Made by a program: the position numbers and the translations under genes. Shown in pieces: positions 60,183-64,000 of a stretch of DNA of 64,000 nucleotides (position 1 is the first letter of the stretch; every line of letters starts with the position of its first letter). The notes below the pieces were generated by a model, which saw nothing but the letters and a program-made list of their open reading frames with translations, did no database searches and was not told the DNA's origin. The stretch covers positions 620,001 to 684,000 of the forward strand of contig NZ_SMLM01000001.1 of assembly GCF_004682015.1 (NCBI RefSeq), in the 5' to 3' direction. Origin of the DNA: Ramlibacter henchirensis. GTDB taxonomy: Bacteria; Pseudomonadota; Gammaproteobacteria; Burkholderiales; Burkholderiaceae_C.

Positions 60183-61388
60183 TCAGGCCGCGCGGGGTTG
60201 CAGGCGCGTGCCTCGGCCCACGGCCAGCGCGGCGAGCGCGAGGAGGGCGGCGCCGCCGAGGAATGTCGCGGTGATGGAGAAGTGGTCGAGCAGCCAGCCG
60301 CCGAGGGCGGCGCCGAGCATGATCGCCAGCTGGATGGCGGCGACCAGCAGCCCGCCACCCGCTTCCGGTTCGTCGGCCACGCCTTTCGCGAGCCAGTTCG
60401 ACCAGCACACCGGGATCGCGGCGTTGATCGCGCCCCACGCGACCATCGCCAGCCCGACGGCGCGCAGGTCGCCGGCGCCGGCCAACATCGCGAGCGTCAC
60501 CGCCGCCAAGGCCAGCGGCAGCGCGCCGAGCAGCGCGTACAGGTGCCGCCGCAGCAGCGCCGTCGCGGCCGAGGTCCCCGCGAAGCCCGCGGCGCCCAGG
60601 CCCAGCAGCAGCAGGGAGATCTGGGGTAGCGTGGCCTGCGCCGAGGTCTCCAGGAACGGGCGCAGGTAGGTGAACGTGGCGAACGCGCCGCCGAACGAGA
60701 GCATCACGCCCAGCATCGCGAACGCCACGTTGCGGCGCCCCAGGAGGCCGAGCACGCGCCGCAACGGGATGGTCGCCGGCGGGCGCATCGCGGGCAGGCT
60801 GGTCCATTGCCACGCGAGGTTGAGTGCGGCCAGGGGCACCAGGATCCAGAACACGCCGCGCCAGCCCATCACGCCGCCGAGGTAGCTGCCCACCGGCGCC
60901 GCCACGGCGGTCGCGACCGCATTGCCCATGTACAGCACGCCCATCGCTTTCGGCAGCGAAGCGCGCGGCACCAGCCGCATGACCGTGGCGGTCGAGAGCG
61001 CCCAGAACCCGCCGACCGTGACGCCGAGCAGCGCCCGGGCAGCCATCAGCACAGTGAAGTTCGGCGCCAGCGCGATCAGCACCAGCGACGCCAGCATGCA
61101 GCCCGTCAGCGTCATCAGCACCACGCGGCGGTCGAAGCGCCCCGCAATCGGTGCAATGAGCAGGCTGGTGAGCACAGCGAACAGTCCCGAGATGGAGATG
61201 GCCTGCCCCGTCATGCCGCTGGTCGCGTTCAGGTCCTGCGCCATCGGCGTCAGCAGGCTCACCGGCATGAACTCGGCGGCTATGAGCAGGGCGACGCACA
61301 GGGTCATCGAGCCGACGGCGCTCCAGGCACCGAGAGCCAGGCCCGCGGCCGGGGTGGCGCGAAGAACGAAGGTCGAGGTCGTTTGCAT
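60183..61388 (-). CDS. MFS transporter
   Basis: 401 residues, 12 predicted membrane helices. Motif A is around [19 protein letters not shown], and [53 protein letters not shown] near the start is typical of the DHA1 group of drug or sugar efflux carriers. It is the first gene of the leftward operon with the cupin gene 16 bases on, and it is divergent from a LysR gene. Export of a substrate or product of the aldehyde oxidoreductase pathway is an inference. Confidence 0.93.
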   Translation of the reverse strand: MQTTSTFVLRATPAAGLALGAWSAVGSMTLCVALLIAAEFMPVSLLTPMAQDLNATSGMTGQAISISGLFAVLTSLLIAPIAGRFDRRVVLMTLTGCMLASLVLIALAPNFTVLMAARALLGVTVGGFWALSTATVMRLVPRASLPKAMGVLYMGNAVATAVAAPVGSYLGGVMGWRGVFWILVPLAALNLAWQWTSLPAMRPPATIPLRRVLGLLGRRNVAFAMLGVMLSFGGAFATFTYLRPFLETSAQATLPQISLLLLGLGAAGFAGTSAATALLRRHLYALLGALPLALAAVTLAMLAGAGDLRAVGLAMVAWGAINAAIPVCWSNWLAKGVADEPEAGGGLLVAAIQLAIMLGAALGGWLLDHFSITATFLGGAALLALAALAVGRGTRLQPRAA

Positions 61389-61455
61389 GGGTCGGTGATC
61401 CTAGGAACGAAACGCCGCGCGCGACCGGCCTGCGGCCGCACGGGTCCATGAGTCG

Positions 61456-61467
61456 GATTCATGAATC
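61456..61467. promoter_or_regulatory. Candidate LysR operator between divergent genes
   Basis: Perfect 12-base palindrome GATTCATGAATC, containing a T-N11-A pattern (61453-61465), 40 bases before the LysR ATG and 67 bases upstream of the MFS ATG. Place and symmetry match LysR-type autoregulatory sites. Confidence 0.5.
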
Positions 61468-61507
61468 GCACGCTCCTAGAATCGAAGAGGCATCCGCCAT
61501 CCCATCC

Positions 61508-62398
61508 ATGCCGCGCGAGAACCTCAACGACCTCCTTGCCTTCCTGGCCGTGGCGCAGGACCGCAGCTTCACCCGTGCGGCGGCCCGGCTCGGTGTGTCT
61601 CAGTCGGCGCTCAGCCACACCATCCGCAGCCTCGAGGAGCGGCTGGGCGTGCGCCTGCTGACCCGGACCACGCGCAGCGTCTCGCCGACCGAGGCCGGGG
61701 AACGACTGATGCAGACCGTGGCGCCGCGGCTTGAAGAAATCGAGGCCGAGATCAGCGCCGTCAGCGACCTGGGCGAGCGGCCTTCAGGCACCGTGCGGAT
61801 CACCGCCATCGACCACGTGATCGACTCGGTGCTGTGGCCGCGCCTTGCCCCGGTGCTGGAGAAGTACCCGGACGTCCGGGTGGAGATCAGCTCCGACTAC
61901 CGGCTGATCGACGTCGCGGCCGAGCGCTACGACATCGGCGTGCGCTACGGCGACCAGGTCGAGAAGGACATGGTGGCGGTGCGGCTCACGCCCGATGTGC
62001 CCATGACCATCGTGGCCGCGCCGCGCTACTTCGAGACCCACCCCGTCCCGGTGCGTGTGCAGGATCTGGTGCGGCACAACTGCATCACGCTGCGGCTCGC
62101 CGGCGGCGGCATCTACGCCTGGGAACTGCGCGATGGCGGTCGCGAGGTCGAGGCGCGCGTCACCGGGCAAGTCACCTTCAATGGCGCCTACCAGATGCTC
62201 AGCGCGGCGCTCAGCGGCTACGGCCTGGCATTCCTGCCCGAGGAGATGACACAGCCCCATGTTCGAGCTGGCCGGCTGGTGCGAGTGATGGACGATTGCT
62301 GCCCCAGCTTCCCGGGCCTGCATGCCTACTACCCGAGCCGCCGGCACTCGTCCCGCGCCCTGCGGATGGTGATCGATGCGATCCGCGCCACGGATTGA
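61508..62398 (+). CDS. LysR-family transcriptional regulator
   Basis: 296 residues from the ATG before PRENLNDLLAFLAVAQDRSFTRAAARLGVSQSALSHTIRSLEERLGVRLLTRTTRSVSPTEAGERLM, the winged helix. The effector-binding domain starts SGTVRITAIDHVIDSVLWPRLAPVLEKYPDVRVEI. It is of the common PA-type LysR clade that regulates adjacent efflux or oxidoreductase genes. It diverges from the MFS/cupin/paoABC operon with a palindrome in between, so it is the likely regulator of all seven genes. The inducer is unknown. Confidence 0.93.
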   Translation: MPRENLNDLLAFLAVAQDRSFTRAAARLGVSQSALSHTIRSLEERLGVRLLTRTTRSVSPTEAGERLMQTVAPRLEEIEAEISAVSDLGERPSGTVRITAIDHVIDSVLWPRLAPVLEKYPDVRVEISSDYRLIDVAAERYDIGVRYGDQVEKDMVAVRLTPDVPMTIVAAPRYFETHPVPVRVQDLVRHNCITLRLAGGGIYAWELRDGGREVEARVTGQVTFNGAYQMLSAALSGYGLAFLPEEMTQPHVRAGRLVRVMDDCCPSFPGLHAYYPSRRHSSRALRMVIDAIRATD

Positions 62399-62485
62399 TT
62401 CCCGACTTCAACCAATCATCACTGCTGCAGGCCCGCGAGGGTGCCAAGCCGAGGGCGTCGGATCGATTCGGCGCTGCCAGTTGTC

Positions 62486-63433
62486 TCAGCGTTGCCGGCT
62501 CATGAACGCGAGCATCAGGTCGGTCAGCGCGCGGTCGGCGGTGTTGATCGAATACACCTCGGACATGTGACTGTGTCCGAGCAGCCAGTGAATGCGCGGG
62601 CAGCGATTCGCTGCGCACATGGCATCCTGCAGCAGCTTCGCTTGCACCGGGAATTCGGCCGGGTCCAGCTCGGCGAACGCGAACATCAGGGGCACCCGCG
62701 TCGAAGCCAGTCCAGGCAGTGCGGATTGCCCGGCGTGTTGCGAACCGTCGTTGCCGAAGTAGGCATTGATCGGCGCGTTCGTCAATCCAGCAGGTACTGC
62801 AAACAGGCCCGAGACGATCATCGCGCCGGCGATGCCACCTTCCGGCTGCACGTGGAAGCGCGGATGGGCGACATAGTGCGCGACGTGCGCAGCGCCGGCC
62901 GAATGTCCCATGAGGTAGATCCGCGCCGCATCGCCGCCGTGCCCGCGGACGTTGCCATGCACCCACCGCAGCGCCGCGGCGATGTCCTCCTGCGCGGCGG
63001 GCCACCGGTGATCCGGCGCGAGTCGGTGAGTCATGTTGACGCCGACCATGCCGCTGGCGACTGCCCACAGCATGATGTTGTCGTAGAAGGGGCTCGTGCC
63101 GCTGCGCTTGTTGCCGGCCGTGAAGCCACCGCCATGCACGAACACAAGCACGGGACGCGGCGCGCCTTTCGCCTCCGGCTCGAAGACGTCGAGACGGTGG
63201 CGCGCATCCGGCCCGTAGGCGATGTCGCGAGCGACCCTCACGCCGGCATAGGGCTCCTTGCGCGCGAGTGGCGCGTAGAGCGCGGCAGTTCGCGGCGGGT
63301 CGACCACGCGTCCCATCTGCCGCAGGCTGGCCTCAACTGCCGGCGGCACCTGGGAGGGCACGTAGTCCGGCGGCGGCGGCACTGCGGCGCAGGAAGCAAG
63401 GAGGAGTCCGGCAAGGGCAAGAGCATGGCGCAC
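62486..63433 (-). CDS. Alpha/beta hydrolase lipoprotein (carboxylesterase-like)
   Basis: 315 residues. The signal MRHALALAGLLLASC ends in a lipobox, so the protein is membrane-anchored outside the cytoplasm. HGGGFTAGNKRSG is the oxyanion region, GHSAGAAHVAHYVAHP the nucleophile elbow (GHSAG), with Asp in FAELDPAEF and the final His in LLGHSHMSEVYS. The layout matches the HSL/BD-FAE esterases. It is convergent with the LysR gene and stands alone. Confidence 0.88.
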   Translation of the reverse strand: MRHALALAGLLLASCAAVPPPPDYVPSQVPPAVEASLRQMGRVVDPPRTAALYAPLARKEPYAGVRVARDIAYGPDARHRLDVFEPEAKGAPRPVLVFVHGGGFTAGNKRSGTSPFYDNIMLWAVASGMVGVNMTHRLAPDHRWPAAQEDIAAALRWVHGNVRGHGGDAARIYLMGHSAGAAHVAHYVAHPRFHVQPEGGIAGAMIVSGLFAVPAGLTNAPINAYFGNDGSQHAGQSALPGLASTRVPLMFAFAELDPAEFPVQAKLLQDAMCAANRCPRIHWLLGHSHMSEVYSINTADRALTDLMLAFMSRQR

Positions 63434-63763
63434 GGCTGTCCTTTCGCAAGTAACGCTGCAACCTTCTGGAATGTAGCGGTTGTTCCCGAGATCAATCCTG
63501 CGGTGAGGTGGTGGAAGTGCAGGGAGACCACTGCGAGAAGCTGCTGCTCCTGCTGGCGGCGCAAGGCTTCAAGGCGAAACGGACCGGGGGGTAGTTCGCG
63601 CGGGACTTGTCAGTCGGCTGGTCTGCCCAGTGGGTAGAAAATTGGATGCGGCTTCGGGTCGCAACAGACGAGGACACCGGCGGATTGACGGCTCCGAAGC
63701 TGCTGATGCCTCTGCAGAGCCGGAGGTTGCGGTCGAGCTCGGCTGCATGCGGCCGGACAAGCG
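63434..63763. other. Intergenic region without a supported gene
   Basis: About 330 bases between two leftward genes. The short open frames here lack ribosome sites. A 14-base sequence ACCGGCGGATTGAC at 63676-63689 also occurs at 21787 and, two bases shorter, at 41537. Confidence 0.4.
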
Positions 63764-64000
63764 TCATTCCCACTTCGGCAGCATGCCTCGGACAGCTGCT
63801 GAAAGTTCGGTGGGGCTTGTCTCGGGAACATAGTGATCCGCGCCCGGAATTGCGACGGCCTCTATATCGGGCCTGAGCTCCTTCGTCTTCGACCAAGCGC
63901 TGCCGCTTAGCATCATGCTGTCGGCGCCATGCACCATCAGAGAAGGCTGGCGGAGTCGTCGGACTTCGTCCTCGAAGTCTTCCCGCATGCCCTCCACCGT
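63764..64000 (-). CDS. Alpha/beta hydrolase (C-terminal part)
   Basis: The frame is open to the right edge, so only the last ~79 residues are seen. RQPSLMVHGADSMMLSGSA is the usual strand and acid-loop region (HGADS), and IPGADHYVPETSPTELSAAVRGML holds the catalytic His (ADHYV) and the final helix. These match alpha/beta hydrolase fold enzymes of the haloalkane dehalogenase/esterase group. No more can be said without the rest of the gene. Confidence 0.75.
   Translation of the reverse strand, partial: TVEGMREDFEDEVRRLRQPSLMVHGADSMMLSGSAWSKTKELRPDIEAVAIPGADHYVPETSPTELSAAVRGMLPKWE

Noticed and set aside
1..64000. CRISPR arrays, tRNA or rRNA genes, transposases, phage genes
   Set aside because: Looked for regular spaced repeats, tRNA T-loop context, rRNA signatures and transposase or integrase motifs; none seen.

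Overview
This is a GC-rich chromosomal window from a soil- or water-type betaproteobacterium. The family is probably Comamonadaceae (Ramlibacter/Variovorax-like), which is inferred from Bug-type solute receptors, a DUF4148-like secreted protein, a CeoAB-OpcM-type efflux operon and dense overlapping catabolic operons. I saw no rRNA, tRNA, CRISPR array, intact insertion sequence or phage genes. Several decayed fragments show past duplication and deletion.

Layout. 1-6.8 kb: end of a haloperoxidase-like PAP2 protein, a small secreted protein, a Bug receptor, an EthD-like protein, an aldo/keto reductase, a soluble histidine kinase and two small unknown genes. 6.9-14.9 kb: a sugar-acid-type catabolic locus, with LacI regulator and lactonase-like MBL hydrolase diverging from a TRAP transporter (P, Q, M), a VOC protein, a RuBisCO-like protein and a DUF1537 kinase. 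14.9-21.5 kb: a leftward operon with a TRAP receptor, Rieske oxygenase, glyoxalase I, GST, epoxide hydrolase, MarR regulator and FAD monooxygenase. It is preceded by the C-terminal stub of a lost TRAP permease and a two-site palindrome. 21.8-25 kb: a frameshifted gene, RidA, an alpha/beta hydrolase and a second Bug receptor.

25.8-41.1 kb is a stress and homeostasis island: FMN reductase, Rnk, two paralogous two-domain universal stress proteins, a DUF4148-like protein, WrbA, an Mrp Na+/H+ antiporter operon (A/B fusion, C, D, E, F, G), a SpeD-SpeE fusion for polyamine synthesis, a beta-helix-like protein and a GNAT-like acyltransferase. Both universal stress genes carry the same unusual hairpin leader about 60 nt before their start codons, and a third copy of that leader stands alone. 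41.2-44.3 kb holds pseudogene fragments around a PQQ-type sugar dehydrogenase lipoprotein.

44.4-46.5 kb: a two-gene system of unknown function, a coiled-coil membrane protein followed by a von Willebrand A lipoprotein. 46.7-54.7 kb: an RND efflux operon of the LlpE-CeoA-CeoB-OpcM type with a divergent LysR gene. 54.8-62.4 kb: a PaoABC-type periplasmic molybdenum aldehyde oxidoreductase operon with MFS, cupin and carboxymuconolactone decarboxylase-family genes, and a divergent LysR regulator. The window ends with an esterase lipoprotein and the C-terminus of another alpha/beta hydrolase.

The strongest candidates for something undescribed are the hairpin leader shared by the universal stress genes, the RuBisCO-like/DUF1537/VOC/TRAP/lactonase locus, the Rieske/glutathione operon with its double palindrome, and the coiled-coil/VWA gene pair.
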